From: Paguma larvata
Lineage: Eukaryota > Chordata > Mammalia > Carnivora > Viverridae
DNA: 64,000 bases
Assembly (NCBI GenBank): GCA_030068075.1
Contig: CM057837.1
Span: forward strand, 18,693,691 to 18,757,690
Reading direction: 5' to 3'
A model generated the notes under the pieces. It saw only the letters and a program-made list of their open reading frames with translations. It was not told the origin of the DNA and did no database searches. The position numbers were made by a program, and so were the translations under genes. Below, one piece after another: positions 1 through 12,332 of this stretch. Positions within the stretch are counted from its first letter, which is position 1. Each line of letters opens with the position of its first letter.

Positions 1-697
1 TGCGTTCATTCCCATACGGAAGCCTCTAGATCCTTCCCGGACCCTCCCCATTCTGCTTCTCTCCCTGCGGCGTCTCCCCAGCTCCTGCTGCTGACACCTG
101 AGTCTGCGCCCCGATTCTCATCCTAGGCTTCAAGGATCTCTCCTCTCTTGTGCCGTCCTGACCACTTAGCCATCTTCCTCTTTAGACCCAGGAACCAGCG
201 CGGGTTAAATCAGCCCCTATCTGTGCTTCCTGCTTAATCCCACCCAGGGAGCCCTCCCCTTCCCCAAACCCTGCAGCTCCTGTTCTTAACGTGCAGGAAA
301 CTGGACGCAGTTTTCAGGAGACTGTTCCTCTTAATCTTAGCTACGTGTCTTGTCTTCTTTTTAGCTGAAGGCTGAGACTTTGGGCTCGGGATCAGGGTGA
401 GGCAGAGTATGCTCACTGACCTTAAGGGGCCCAGGAGATGTCAGCTAAAATGAAAACATTCAGGCCAGAAATGCTGTCTAGGAGGATAAACAAAAAAGGC
501 AGAATCGGTATGTAGAGAGCGCATCGCGGTTTGCTTTTAAACACCGTACAGAGACATCAGCATGAAACGGCAGGACTTTAGGAGATAAAATCAGAAGGTC
601 TTGGTGATTGATTGGCCGCGGGGCAGGGCAAGCACGGAAAACTGACTTTAGGACCAGCGCCCACAAAGAGGAAATGCAGGATGGCTCTTCTGATCTC
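1..697. other. Unique DNA, nothing recognised
   Basis: No convincing exon, repeat or RNA gene. Human gene order would place PTPRE beyond this end on the opposite strand, but no PTPRE exon was found. Confidence 0.5.
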
Positions 698-712
698 TAG
701 AATGTGCCAGAA

Positions 713-934
713 TGGGGGGCGCCTGGGTGGCTCGGTCGGTTAGGCGGCCTGACTTCGGCTCAGGTCATGATCTTGCTGATCTGTGAGTTCGAGCCCTGTG
801 TCAGGCTCTGTGCTGACAGCTCAGAGCCTGGAGCCTGCTTCGGATTCTGTGTCTCCCTCTCTTTCTCTGCCCTTCCCCCACTCATGCTCTGTCTCTATGT
901 CTCTCAAAAATAAATAAACATTAAAAAAGAAATT
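713..934 (+). mobile_element. CAN-SINE (felid tRNA-Lys type), full length
   Basis: Complete head (ggcgcctgggtggctcgg), body, CT-rich region and A-rich tail. A near-perfect 15-base TSD (yTAGAATGTGCCAGAA form) flanks it at 698-712 and 935-949, so the insertion is fairly young. Any open frame through it is spurious. Confidence 0.95.
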
Positions 935-1365
935 TAGAATGTGCCAGAAAGAATTACTCCAAGGGGCACAAAACTTTCTAATTTTACATTACCCACTTAC
1001 CCTTCTTCCCTCTCCCCTTTCTCCAAGTTATGCCCACGTATTAACAGTTATTAACCAGTGAAATCGAGAGAATGGGATTTTTGCAACATTACTCTCCCAG
1101 AAAAACAGGTAGTTGTCCTCTCCGTCACAGGGTGTCTCAAAACATTCTCTTTTTTATTCTTGTGTTACCTTTCGTTGATGAGTAGTATACATGTATTGTA
1201 CAAATCCTAAGTGTATGGTTTTATGAATAAAGACAAATACATAAAAAAGTGAAATGCATTTCCCAATCGCATTTCCATCACCTAGAAAGTCCCCACGTGT
1301 CCCTTCCCAGAATTCCTGAATCCCACCAAAGCAGTCCCTGCTCTGATGCTTATTACCATAGTTTT

Positions 1366-1442
1366 CTTTTTTTAATTTTAGAAAGAGCTAGAGAGAGCAT
1401 ACACGCGTGAGTGGGGAGAGGGCATAGGGGGAGAGAGAGAGC

Positions 1443-1482
<40 letters not shown>

Positions 1483-1598
1483 CTTAAGCAGGCTCCAGAC
1501 TCTGTGCAGAGCCCAACACAAGGCTTGATATTTCCACACTTGAATCATGACCTGAGCCAAAAATCAAGAGTCAGACACCGAACCAACTAAAAACCATA
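1366..1598 (-). mobile_element. CAN-SINE, minus strand
   Basis: Reverse-oriented SINE with an expanded (GA)n tract at about 1431-1480 and a degraded head (aaccaactaaaaacca). A weak 7-base ACCATAG match at 1355 and 1593 may be the TSD. Confidence 0.85.
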
Positions 1599-1909
1599 GG
1601 TAGTTTTAACTCACAGTTTCTTTCACAGGGCAAAAGTTTGAGGTCATTCATGGTTTATTACCTTTATGACCAGTTTTGGAAATGCATCTTCTTTCTCCAG
1701 CTGCTTTCAAGGTAGTCTCCTCACTGTTTTTTAGAAACGTGATTAAAATACTATCCCCCCTCCCTCCACAAACTCAAAAGTATGTAATTGGTCGCTCCTC
1801 ACAGTCCCAGGGCAGTTCTTTCTGCCCACGGGACCTGTCCCCATGCTATAATAGAGTCACCTTTTTGCACCAAAAAAATGAATAAATGAAATAAAATTCG
1901 CCTTAGTGT

Positions 1910-2830
1910 AGTTTTCTTTGTGTCCGTCGTACTTGGGATGAGTTGTGCTTCTAGGTTTATAGGTTTATGGTTTTCATCAAATTTGGAAATTTTTCAGCCA
2001 ATTTTTTAATGTTTTCTACCTTCTCCCGTTTCTGGGGTTCCTATTGTACATACGTGATGGCTCCCAGTGTTATCCCGTAGGTCGCTGAAGATTTCCACAC
2101 TTGGAAGTCCTTCTTCCTCTCTGAGTTTCAGTCTGGGGAGTTTTTGTTGCTGAATCTCTAAGTCTTCTGATCTTGCCCTCTGCAGTGCTTAATCTGTTCG
2201 GTCCATTCAGTGAATGTTTCATTTCAGATATTGTATTTTTAGGTCACAGAATTTTCATTTGGTTAGTTTTAAAATAATTTTTATTTCTCTGCCAAGATGC
2301 CCATGTTCTTTCATCTTTTCCTTTAAATCCTCAAATGTAGGTCTAATAGCACTTCTGAGCTCTCTGCTGATGTTCACGTCTGTGCCAGCTTCGCATCTAT
2401 TGGTGCTTTCTGTCCTGATTATTTTCCTCTTCCTTTACGTGTCTAATTTTTTAAATGTTTCTTTATTTTTGAGAGGGGGGCGGGTTGGAGAGAGAGGGAG
2501 AGGCTCTGAAGCCGGCTCTGCACTGACAGCAAAGAGCCTGATGTGAGGCTCAGACTCACGAACTCTGACATCACGACCTGAAATCGGACGCCTAACCGAC
2601 TGAGCCACGTTGCATTCGAATTTTTTCATTGTCTACTGGATGTAGCATTCTTGGGAGTCTAGATTCGTTTCCGCCTTGTCAGCTCATGCTGACAGAAAGC
2701 CCTTCTCCAGAGCTAGAGTGACCCCGGTCATAAGCATGGCTTTTCCGAGGTCCGAACTGAATACCTAACGCATCCAGCGAGGTCTTTCCGCCTGAGCCGA
2801 CTGAAACTCCCAGAACCCCCTCCGATCTCA
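1910..2830 (-). mobile_element. Old L1 fragment (L1M/HAL1-like), minus strand, split by a SINE
   Basis: The T-rich text around 2195-2300 (for example cagatattgtatttttagg, cattttcatttggttag-like) matches the antisense of old mammalian L1 as I remember it. It resumes after the SINE at 2447-2612. The boundaries and subfamily are uncertain. Confidence 0.5.
2447..2612 (-). mobile_element. CAN-SINE, minus strand, shortened head
   Basis: Ends in cctaaccgactgagccacg and starts with the reversed A-tail. The outer 15 bases of the head are missing or diverged. It sits inside the old L1 fragment. Confidence 0.85.
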
Positions 2831-3897
2831 CAGCCCCATAGATGTTTTGCCAAGCAAGATTTCATCCTGATAATGCGCAGCTTACTGTGAGCTGAGAGCT
2901 TGGGGGCTCTCGTGCAGAAAGCTGAAGCTTCCTTTCTGCACGACCGTAACCTGCTTCAGTACCCTGTCTCGCGCCCTCCAGCCCTCCTGGCCACCAGCTT
3001 GGAGGCCTGTCCTCTGCTCAGAAAGAAAGCTGCTTTCTGAGTGAGCTTACTTCTCCACGCTGCCGTTTAGAGCGCGTCCCTGTGGCACCCCGGGGGGTTG
3101 CCGTGACCACGTCCCATGTTCCCTTCCTCTCGAGGATCATGGCCGTCCAGTGACTCCAAATAACCCCTTACCGCACGCTTTTTTTTTTTTTTCCTGTTTC
3201 ATGCTTGTTGATGGCAGGAGGCTACATTTGGTATCTATTACTTTGTCATGGTTGTAGCTGGATTTGCCACCCTTATTTTAACTGCTCGCTGCATTCCATG
3301 GGTCGCTTCCCCAGAGGCTGAGGCCCCGTGAGTGTTGCATCTTTAGCACTAAGCGTGCACCTTAAATGGCACTGAGTGAAAGGTGTTTAAATAAGTTAAT
3401 ACTATGCACGACAACCATATATGTAGCAATTCAAATTCTATGTTATGTGCCGTTGAGAATTGAGGTCAGTCAAGTATGCGGAATTGCAACGCATAGTCAA
3501 GTTATGTGGTTCTGTTACTTAAGCGGCAGTCAACATTATACCTAAAAAAGTAAGGAGTGCATACACACGGCTCAAAATGTAAAATGTTTATAAAACTGAA
3601 ACTGAAAAACCGAAGTCTTGCTTACTTCCTCATTCCCCGGACTTCCGGTTCATCTCTCCTGAGACAAAGTCAGTGGCCAGTTTCTTCTCTACCCTTCCAG
3701 AGGAATCTTGGGCATTTACACAAATATATATGCAGGAATTCTCTGCCGCCTCCATCGGACTCCATGGACACCCTTCACACTAATATTCATTTTTAACCAC
3801 TGAAGTCGGTATGCAGATGCACCAACGTTTATTCGACTATGTTTCTGTTGTAAGCCACTTAGATCGTTCCTACTTGTTTTCTTCTTTCTTCTTTTCC
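2831..3897. other. Unique DNA with a T12 run
   Basis: A poly(T) run at 3180-3192 might be a relic of a reversed A-tail, but the following bases match no family I know. No coding frame of note. Confidence 0.4.
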
Positions 3898-4090
3898 CTA
3901 TGGTTTATTTATTTATTTAGTTTGAGAGAAGGGGTGGGGAGACAGAGAGAAAGGGAGAGAGAAAATCCTAACCAGGCTCTGCACCGTCGGCCCAGAGCCA
4001 GACGTGGGGCTAGAACCCACGAACTGCGAGACCCTGACCTGAACCCAAGTCGAGAGTCGAACGCGCAACAACCAAGCTGCCAGGTGCCCC
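3898..4090 (-). mobile_element. CAN-SINE, minus strand, diverged
   Basis: Typical antisense order: atttatttatttag tail, GA-rich tract, aggctctgcac, acctgaaccc, ccaggtgccc head. Many substitutions indicate an older copy. Confidence 0.85.
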
Positions 4091-4314
4091 TCCCTGTTTT
4101 CTAAGACAAACGTGCCGTGAGGAACATCCTTGTCCTCTACGTCAGTTCACACATAGGAGAGGATGTGTGAGTAGGGGATGCTGGCGGTTTCTTTGACGAT
4201 ACATCGTGTGTGTGGAGAGGGGGTGGGTTCTTTCGGAAACAAGTTTTCAAGTATGTAAGTACGAGGACAGGTTATCGTTCCATCGACAGTGACAAATACC
4301 ATTAATTACTTTCC

Positions 4315-4508
4315 TTTTTTTAAAAAATGTATATTTATTTATTTTGAGAGAGCGTGCGTGCGTGCACGAGCAAGGAAGGACACAGAGAGGAGAGAGAGAG
4401 AGTCCCAAGCAGGCTCCATGCTCAGCGCAGAGCCCGACATGGGGCTCGATCTCATGAGCCGTGAGATCCTGCCCTGAGCTGAACTCAAGAGTCGGACCCA
4501 GGCGCTGC
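4315..4508 (-). mobile_element. CAN-SINE, minus strand
   Basis: Antisense SINE with a truncated head (ggcgctg). AATTACTTT repeats at 4304 and 4509 are the probable TSD. Confidence 0.85.
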
Positions 4509-4519
4509 AATTACTTTAC

Positions 4520-6164
4520 TTCTTATGTGATTAAGAAAATTTGATTTAATCCCTTAATGAACTGATGTTTAAAAATTATGACTGAGAGCGTCGAGAGGCC
4601 AAATAATAAAACAACCCAGCACAGAACTTCAGTGATCCGCTTCGAGTGATTTCATAATGCAGGGAATACCCTTTCATGCCTCACTAAAAATCAAGTATCT
4701 CAGAAATGTTTATGCTTGGGCAAAAGTATGTTTTGCCTTCAGCCTCTTTGAAAAACTGTAATATTTTTAGCAGAAGGAAATGATTTAACTTCCTTATTTG
4801 TCATCATGAAATTCGTGCGTGTAATCCACAGAACATTATCGCTTATGGAATGGTTTATTATCCACCTAGCTTTTGCCTCGTCTATATTTTCACTTTGCTC
4901 TAGGAATTGAGGGAAAAGGTGACTGGCTCTAACGCAGCCCTGAGATACTAGGGAAACACTCTTGGAAAATGGAATTTGCGTAGCTATTCCTGATCGGTTA
5001 TTAAGGCAGGATAAAAAGTATTAAATGTTTGATTCCTTGAGGCATCGCAATGTCAAGAAAGACTTTTATGTATTAAAAAAACTTGCTTCTTTTGTGGGAA
5101 CTTAGGATCGCATCAAAGCAGTCTTTCTCCTTGAAATATCCCAAAGTACGTATAAACTCCACACGTTTTGTTAGAAAAGCATGAAAGTACGTAAGTTCAT
5201 TAAAAGAGTAAAATAAGTTGCTGTTATACACTCTAGAGGTCTGTGTGCTACAAGGTGCATTCGTGCTTTTTTTTTCCAACAGCCACACACATTAGTGACC
5301 CCCTTGGTGAATGGAAAAAGGAATCAGCAGCTTCCAATTGTAGAAAAAAGAAAAAAGATAACAGCTTGACCCGCTGCGTTACGGCAACGCGGAGGGGACT
5401 TTCTTCTTCACGTCGTTCTGATCAGCGGTTCCCCGAGCAGGGTCCCATTAGCGGTGATATATGTGGAGGAGGTCGGAGACGACTGTGGGCAGCAGATAGG
5501 GCAAGAATGGCCATTTTTTTAAATTTCGTCTACAAATTACATATTTACTTTCACGTACTAGAAAAATATTGTTGGTACATCATTTGACATTTTGCTACAA
5601 CTAAGCTAAAGTAAATGGTGTCATAGGTCATTAACTTAGACTCAATTAATTCAGAAAAAAAATTTTAAGGAGTTAGAGATGGCAGCGTTAAGACTTGTAA
5701 CAGCACAGCTGAAATGACCGACTCCGAGCCACCTACTGGCTGCTCGTGTGACCCTTGCTCCGGGGTTCCGTCTCGCTCTGCCCCCGCCTGTGAGGGCCTC
5801 TTGCCCCGGACCGTGTTCTGTGTGCGGTGGCCTCTGTGCTCTGGGCCCCGACCTCGCTCTCCCCATCCCCTCGCCCAGGCTCGGTCTGCCCTAGCCCATC
5901 CTAGCTGTATCTCCTTTCCTGGAGGGGCTCCGGGCCTCCTTGTTCCCGAACAGAGAGGTGAGACCGTGTCCCTCTCATGACCTGGGAGGCTCCCACAAAG
6001 CCACAGCTTCTGCCTCTCCCAACTCAAGATGAGTCCAAAGCAATGCCAGCACCTCCTCCCCCAAACACTAGCCCCGTGGGTGCCTGATGACATTCGAGCT
6101 ACTAAAAATGCCCATGGATTGTGAGGTAGAGGCACGAGGGGGATGCCATTGCTGTGTTTTGGGG
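4520..6164. other. AT-rich unique DNA
   Basis: Nothing recognised except a GC-rich island at 5370-5480 that starts with the near-palindrome gcgttacggcaacgc, which resembles an RFX half-site pair. Its origin is unknown. Confidence 0.4.
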
Positions 6165-6232
6165 TTTTATTTTTCTTTGTTTTGGATTGTTCTGTTTGTT
6201 TTGTTCTGCTTTGCTTTGTTTTGTTTTGCAGT
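6165..6232. repeat. (GTTTT)n-like low-complexity tract
   Basis: T-rich stretch of gttt and gtttt units ending ttttgcag. It inflates a spurious minus-strand frame. Confidence 0.8.
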
Positions 6233-6239
6233 AAGTTGA

Positions 6240-7889
6240 AGCCAACATGAAGAAAGTTCTGGAAAAGGAGGAGAGTCTGTGGATTCAGGAGAAGAGCCTC
6301 AAGAAACACCCAGCAGATGGAAAAAGAGCAAGATGAGGAGACTGCCTTTGAGGCTCTGGGTCAGGTGATGCATGAGACGGCTGTTGCCCCAAATTTACAT
6401 GAGCTTAAGCCAAGCTGTCAGAGCTGTATCCATTCCTTCCCTCCTGGAGGTGTTTGTAGCAAAAAAGGATAGAAAGCAGTCCAGCAAAACACCGAAGCTT
6501 GGAGAAGGTACAACCAACGAGCCCAGATGAGGTGGGCAGGATGTCAAGAAGAATCACTCGAAATCTGTTAGAACAAACCAACGGTTGGACAGGACTGGCC
6601 ACTTTCAGCATAAGCAATGGGGGGAAATGCCAAGGGAACTATGCAAACATTCATCAAAAGGAAAGAAAAACAGTGAACCCTCTTCAGGCTGGGAAAACAC
6701 CCAGTCCCATGAACAGAAGCAGCTTCCCCTGCAAGAACTTACAATAAGAAGAATTTAATAAAACAAGGGAGTAATAGCGAGATAGTAAAACAACAGAGAT
6801 GAGATGAAAAGGAAATTTCAGAGGAAAGAAAACAAATTAGAACTCCAAACCACACAATTTCAGATTTACACATTTCCTATTTTTACATAAATTAGAAAAA
6901 GATTTGGCTAAAAGACAAGTTCTCATCATGGAGGGAAGTAACAGCGCGTTCAGAGAAAAAAGACAACACACTAAAGCAATCAGAGAGAAATGGCGGGTCA
7001 GAGATAACCCAACGCAAGAATAACTGGTGTGCCTGAGGGGAGATTTCAGCAAAGGGAGCTCACGATTCACAGATATGATACGGAAAAACTTCCCTGCGAT
7101 GAGCTGAATGGGAAGACTGGAAAGACAACCCATGAAGAAAAAGAAAAAGAAAAAGAATTATACAGAACAATCTATACAAAGATGTATCCAGGTTACAGGT
7201 GACTAGATTTCACAAATGAAGACTTTTGTTGCTATGCTATTGGGACAAGTGAGTCTCAGTCAGAAGCGAGAAATAAACCTCAGACTCTTCCACCACAGCC
7301 TTCAGGGTCAAAAGACCACAGACCTATACGTACAAAAGTCTGAAGGGAAGACGATGTGGCCGCCATGTTGGCATTCAAGAGCAAAGCCTCCTTTGACCAT
7401 GATGGAGACTAAGAGGGAGCAGATTGGCCCTCCAGGCTTAAAACATTAATAGAACAGAAAATGGCGTATGAAGGAATGGTCTCTAGACACCGGGCATCAG
7501 GCGGCACTGTGATTCCTGAGAGAGAAACAAATGAAGGGAGACTGACCACAGCCCCAGGTAATTTCCAAGGAAGAAGGGGAAGCCATAAAGAGCCCAAAGA
7601 GAGGGAGATCAGAAACTGGGGAGCCAAAAGCAACTGGAATTGGTGGTACAGTACTGGTGGAGAGAGGTCGCTGCAGAGGGACCCCTCGAATCTTTGGTTA
7701 AGTGCCGATCCACACTTCTGAGAGGAAAATGCCTGGGGCGGCAAAGAACCCCCTGAAAAGCAGTGAGACAAACAGTTCCCAGAGTTTACCCAGGGCTGGG
7801 AAGAAAGACCTTGTTATGGAGAATCCAGAAAGAAACCCACACAAATGCAGGTCATCTGATTTTCAACAGGAATGGCGAGACAATTCATG
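6240..7889 (+). mobile_element. Possible 5' part of an old L1/HAL1-like element
   Basis: A-rich sense strand with a texture like L1 ORF1 (for example aaagaaaaacagtgaaccc and gatatgatacggaaaaactt). It runs straight into a clear L1 3' region at 7890. No intact frame of useful length remains. The family link is weak and rests on texture and position. Confidence 0.35.
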
Positions 7890-8960
7890 GGGAAATAAGC
7901 TTGTCATGAAATCAGACTTGAACAGTTGTCATACCCACGTGAATAAGGATGAGCCTCAGACCTTGCTCCATATTCTATACGAAAAGTAACTCAAAAATAT
8001 GTAGTAACTATAAACGTAAAAACTAAAATTATAAAACTTCTAGAAGAAAACATAGGAGGAAAAAAACCGTTAAAATCTCAGGTTAGACAAAGAGTTCTTA
8101 AACATCTCATTGGAATCACAATTCATAAAATAAAATGATTGGTACATATGATATGACTTCACAAAATTTTTAAAACATTTCTCTTCGAAGAACACTGTTA
8201 AGAAAACGAAAAGACAGGCCAGAGACTCAGGAGAAATAGTGGCAAAGCATGTATCTAATGATGGATTGACCCGCAGAAAACACAATAGTAAGGAAGAACT
8301 GACAGAACTCAACCAGAAGAAGACACACCATGTTAAGAACATGGCCAAAAGATTGAAACGGAGATTTCACCAGAGAATGTAGACAGAAGGCAAATGGGCA
8401 CATACAAAGATGCTCAATATTATTAATATTAGCAAAATGCAACTCAAAAACCAGCATGAGACACTACTAAGCACTCATTATAATGCCAAATTGTAAGGCA
8501 CTGATAATAGCAAGTGTTGGAGAGGGTATGGAGCAACTGGAACCACCACACTTGCAGCTTGTGGGAACACACGTTAGCACAGCCCCTTTGGAAACGATTC
8601 CATCAGCTTCTTCTAAAGTTAAATACATTTACCGTATATCCCAGCAATTTCTCTCCTGTGTATCTATGCAAGAGAAAGGAGAGAAAATATCTACACAAAG
8701 ACTTGTACTCAAATGTTCATCGTAGCTTTGTCCATGGTAGTCAATAAGTTGAATCTACCCAAGAGTCCAATGGCTGAATGGATTAACAGATTTGGGGACA
8801 TTCAGATGAATCTCACAGCAAACCAGATACAAAAGACTACATACCGTGTATGTCATTTCTATGAAATTCTAGGAAAGATAAAACTACAGTGATCACAGAA
8901 GGGCAGATCCCAGAATTGTTATAGAACCATTACCTATATTACCTATAACCAGGTCTAGAA
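7890..8960 (+). mobile_element. Old L1 3' region, plus strand
   Basis: Recognisable mammalian L1M text: aaacttctagaagaaaacat at 8035, cactgttaagaaaacgaaaa near 8192, and caagtgttggagagggtatg near 8511. Later come the cagcaatttctctcc and ggctgaatggattaacaga motifs. It is heavily mutated with stops in all frames. Confidence 0.8.
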
Positions 8961-8969
8961 TTTAAAAAC

Positions 8970-9640
8970 TTAATAGCCAGCCTTTTCGAGCACTATAGGA
9001 AAGAAAGATTTCCCATACATTGCTGGTGGGATTACGAACAAGGCCAATTTGCATTTGGTATAAAAAATCCAAAACTGTTTGACTGAACCAGCAATTCTTC
9101 CCCAAGAATTTATTTGGGGGCTGTAATTAACAATCTGTAATCAGGCTAGTTTCTATGAGCAAAAAAACCAATAATACTCCAAATGTCCAAAATAGAACAT
9201 TGTTAAATAGATGATGGTAGGGGCGTCTGACTCTCGATATTGGTTCATGTCATGATCTCATGTTTGTGAGACCATGTCGTGATCTCACGTTTGTGAGACA
9301 GAGCCCTGTGTCCGACTCCGTGCTGAGCATGGAGCCTGCTTGGGATTCTCTCTCCCTCTCTCTTCCCCTCGCCTGCTTACAAACCCTTTCTCTCTCTCTT
9401 TTAAAACAGATAAATAAACTTAAAAAATGAATGATGGCAAATTCACAAAATAGCATCAAGTGACATGAAACATGACAAAGGTTTATATACATGGCTTATA
9501 AATTGACTTACACAAAATGTAGCAATAAAATGCAAAGAGTAAACATTGTAAGACTACATTCTTTTATCAAAATTATAGAAAAGTGAAAATAAATAACAAA
9601 AAATAGAAATTACACTATCATACAATTATTTTACAAACTT
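8970..9640 (+). mobile_element. Second old L1 3' fragment, plus strand, split by a SINE
   Basis: The motifs cattgctggtgggattacga, accagcaattcttcccc, ccaaatgtccaaaatagaac and gcatcaagtgacatgaaaca fit an L1M4/L1MC-type 3' UTR order that repeats the preceding fragment. This suggests two adjacent copies. The SINE at 9219-9430 interrupts it. Confidence 0.6.
9219..9430 (+). mobile_element. CAN-SINE with internal 27-bp tandem duplication
   Basis: Plus-strand SINE with a shortened head. The B-box side segment is doubled: 9246-9272 and 9273-9299 differ at only two bases. ATGATGG repeats at each end are a plausible TSD. It interrupts an old L1 copy. Confidence 0.88.
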
Positions 9641-11439
9641 ATTCCTCATTAAGGAGGAAACAAAAACGGCAATTTCAAGATGTTACATGTCAATTTCAAA
9701 AGACCCCACCTAAAACCTAGGAGGACGTGGCCAAAGCCCTATATGGAAAGGAAAATTCAGTATTAAGTGCTTTCGTTATTAATCCAATAACAAAATAATT
9801 AAGGAAATACAACATTTATTTCAGAAAAAATTAGGAAGAGGAAAGCAAAATAAGTGTACGGACGGAAATCCAATAATGACAAAAATGACATTTAGTATTA
9901 AAAATATAAACCCCAAAAAAATGCAACATATGTAGAAAGGAGCAGAGAAAATGGAAATTGTGAGTTCGAGGCGATGTCCTGAGTTCTCATTTTCGCCCTG
10001 CCCTTGGGAACTGTGATATAACCTTGGACCTTTCCAAAGTGCATCCCTTGTCTGTCTTTAGGAAAACTTGAGCTGGTTTGCAGTACGTAGAAAGCCTCCT
10101 GACTTTGGAGTTGAGATATCGAATCCAGGACAAATAAGACAAATATTTGACTGACTGCATAGACACTTTTAACTTTCCGCAGCAAAAAATTTACAAAGAT
10201 ATGAAAAAACCAAAACCCTATGAATATGAGAAATACAAACGCCAAAATGAATATATATGTATTCATATACATACAGGCACCCTGTGGAGTCGACACAGGT
10301 TAGTACCCTACTGTACAAACATATATAAAATAGCATCTCTACATATAATAAACGAACCAGCACTGTCAACAGAAAATGTGTGAAAAAAAAAATGAACGAT
10401 CAACACACTGATATAAGTTAATGTCGCTGCTTCTTTTTGTAAAATAACACCAATAACCTATCTCTCCTCTCCCAGCTTCTGAAAGGTTAAAAGGGTTAGT
10501 AATAGTAAGTGGTGACGAGGTGGGGGGAAGTGAAGTCTCTGCACAAAGTGCTGTTGGCAGATGGTTAAACTGGTCCAAATTTTCTGCTGGTCTGCACGTA
10601 TTTGTTGACTCAACAGTTCTGTGTGTAAGAATTCATCGCAAAGAAACACCTGGAAAGGCTAACAAAATTGAAAATGTACGGGATCTCCTCATATCATGGG
10701 GACAACGGTGAAAAGATAACTAAAATGCCCCCCCAAAAAGACACGTGTAAGTGAATTATGGTTACTTGGTACAAGGGTAAGCCTGACTGACTGACAGACT
10801 CCCATGAAAAATTGCTGAGATTTTTTAACAGCACATTTTAGAGCTCGACATGGAGTAGAACTTGGTTTTATGCATGTATAGACATAAAGAAGTGAGGATA
10901 AAATTCTCTGCCCAAGTAGGGACAGAATTACGTCTTCTAGGGTGAGTTTTTCATCATACTTGCTTTTGTCTTTAGTTTCACTAGTTCTGTTCAACATATT
11001 TTTTGTAATGAGCATATCTGATGCGCCTATCATGATACAAAATTATGTTCACTCTAGAAAACGGGCGAACAGGAAATTCTGTCCCATCCCTTAAAAATAT
11101 AGTAAAAAAAATAGACTTAATTGGGGAAGAAAACAGTTCTCCCAAAAATCTACGATGCTGTGAGGCTATACTAAAGCACGCCATTCGCTGTGTTAAGAGT
11201 GGGTGCTCGGATCAGTAGGAATTGTCCTAATGAGCAGCTGAGCAGTGACGAGCAACAGCTTCCGTAGAAGTTCACGTGCTTTGATTCACTTCCAGAAATC
11301 TAGGCCAGGAAACACTCAGAGATAGAGACAAGGTTTATGTGGAAGGGTGTTCATGCATGGTATTTTTTTTAGCCCCCATGAATTAAAAATTGAAAGAGCA
11401 TACATGTCCACAATTGTAAAGTATTCGTTTATGTGTCTC
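9641..11439. other. AT-rich DNA, probably old repeat
   Basis: A-rich plus strand to about 9900 may continue decayed L1. From there to 11439 no family or exon is recognised. The 132-codon minus frame at 9898-10296 has no known motif. Confidence 0.4.
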
Positions 11440-11620
11440 CAAGAATTCATTTAACAAATATTGACTGAGTCTACTCTTTGACAGCCCCTGGGATCTAGTG
11501 TTGAGCAAAACAAAAACAATTACATCCCAAGCTCCACAGCCCAGTTCTTCTGATGGGAAAGACAGACAATGGACCCATTCCACCGCGAATAAGTTGGATG
11601 CTATTCAAGAGTAGTATAGG
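11440..11620 (-). mobile_element. L2 fragment, minus strand
   Basis: tcatttaacaaatattgact then cctgggatctagtgttgagc and gggaaagacagacaatggac follow the antisense order of the L2 3' end. Confidence 0.6.
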
Positions 11621-12262
11621 GCACCAGTGTGCATACGCAATATTACTTTCTTATCAGAGAACACAATAAAAAATAGGAACAGTAACGTGCTGTGGCCATC
11701 TCTTTATTATCTCGAGAAGGGATCTGCTCGCCGAATGGGGGAGTTTCTCTGAGAGACAGAAAGGAGCATTTGTAAACTATCAGTTGCTTTAACACCGAGG
11801 ATGGACGGGTGGCAGAAAGTTCTGATGCCAGAATGTTCAGAACCACTTCCATCAGAGCACTAAAGACAAATCAAGATGTACCTTTCTCAAGTTCTTATTT
11901 ACGTAATGTGCAAATATAATCGAGTTTGGAAGAGGAAATTTCAAACGTGCACCTAATAAAGTCAAAACTGAAGCGCCTGCCAACTTTTCTCTTTTCATTC
12001 CATAGAACCTTTAGCAAAGACTTAAACCTCTTAGGGTACTTTTTGAACTGTCGTTAGGGTCAAGTCTTCACCGGTCAACCCAGTCTAGGTTGTTGGCTGC
12101 TAGAATCAGAGACATTTTTGAAGGAGAGGTCCACATTTTTTTAGGGATTCTAGTCCTGTCCTGACATGGTAGGCTGAACTTGCTTCGAAGGCACGTGGCA
12201 GAGTTATAAATTAATTGTGTGATCCAGGAAGCCTGCCCACTCCTTATTTTCACTGGTTGGCT

Positions 12263-12276
12263 GTAACCATAGCAAC
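12263..12276 (+). promoter_or_regulatory. RFX X-box upstream of CLRN3
   Basis: GTAACCATAGCAAC fits the X-box consensus GTHNYYATRRNAAC at every position. It lies 246 bases before the CLRN3 ATG. RFX factors use this motif in ciliary, hair-cell and endoderm genes. Binding here is inferred from sequence only. Confidence 0.65.
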
Positions 12277-12286
12277 CCCTTACTCC

Positions 12287-12299
12287 AGACCAAAGTTCA
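12287..12299 (+). promoter_or_regulatory. DR1 nuclear-receptor site, HNF4A-like
   Basis: AGACCA-A-AGTTCA is a direct repeat of two nuclear-receptor half-sites with a one-base spacer and contains the HNF4A core CAAAGTTCA. It begins 10 bases after the X-box. HNF4A would suit gut, liver and kidney expression. PPAR/RXR is an alternative reader. Confidence 0.55.
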
Positions 12300-12332
12300 G
12301 GTGCTGTAAACTTTTATGGCCATGTTCATAGT

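Noticed and set aside
1..700. PTPRE first exon on the minus strand
   Set aside because: Expected nearby from human gene order, but no matching coding or CpG-island promoter sequence was seen.
5665..6309. 214-codon minus-strand frame
   Set aside because: It crosses a (GTTTT)n tract giving Lys/Thr/Gln text and shows no known domain.
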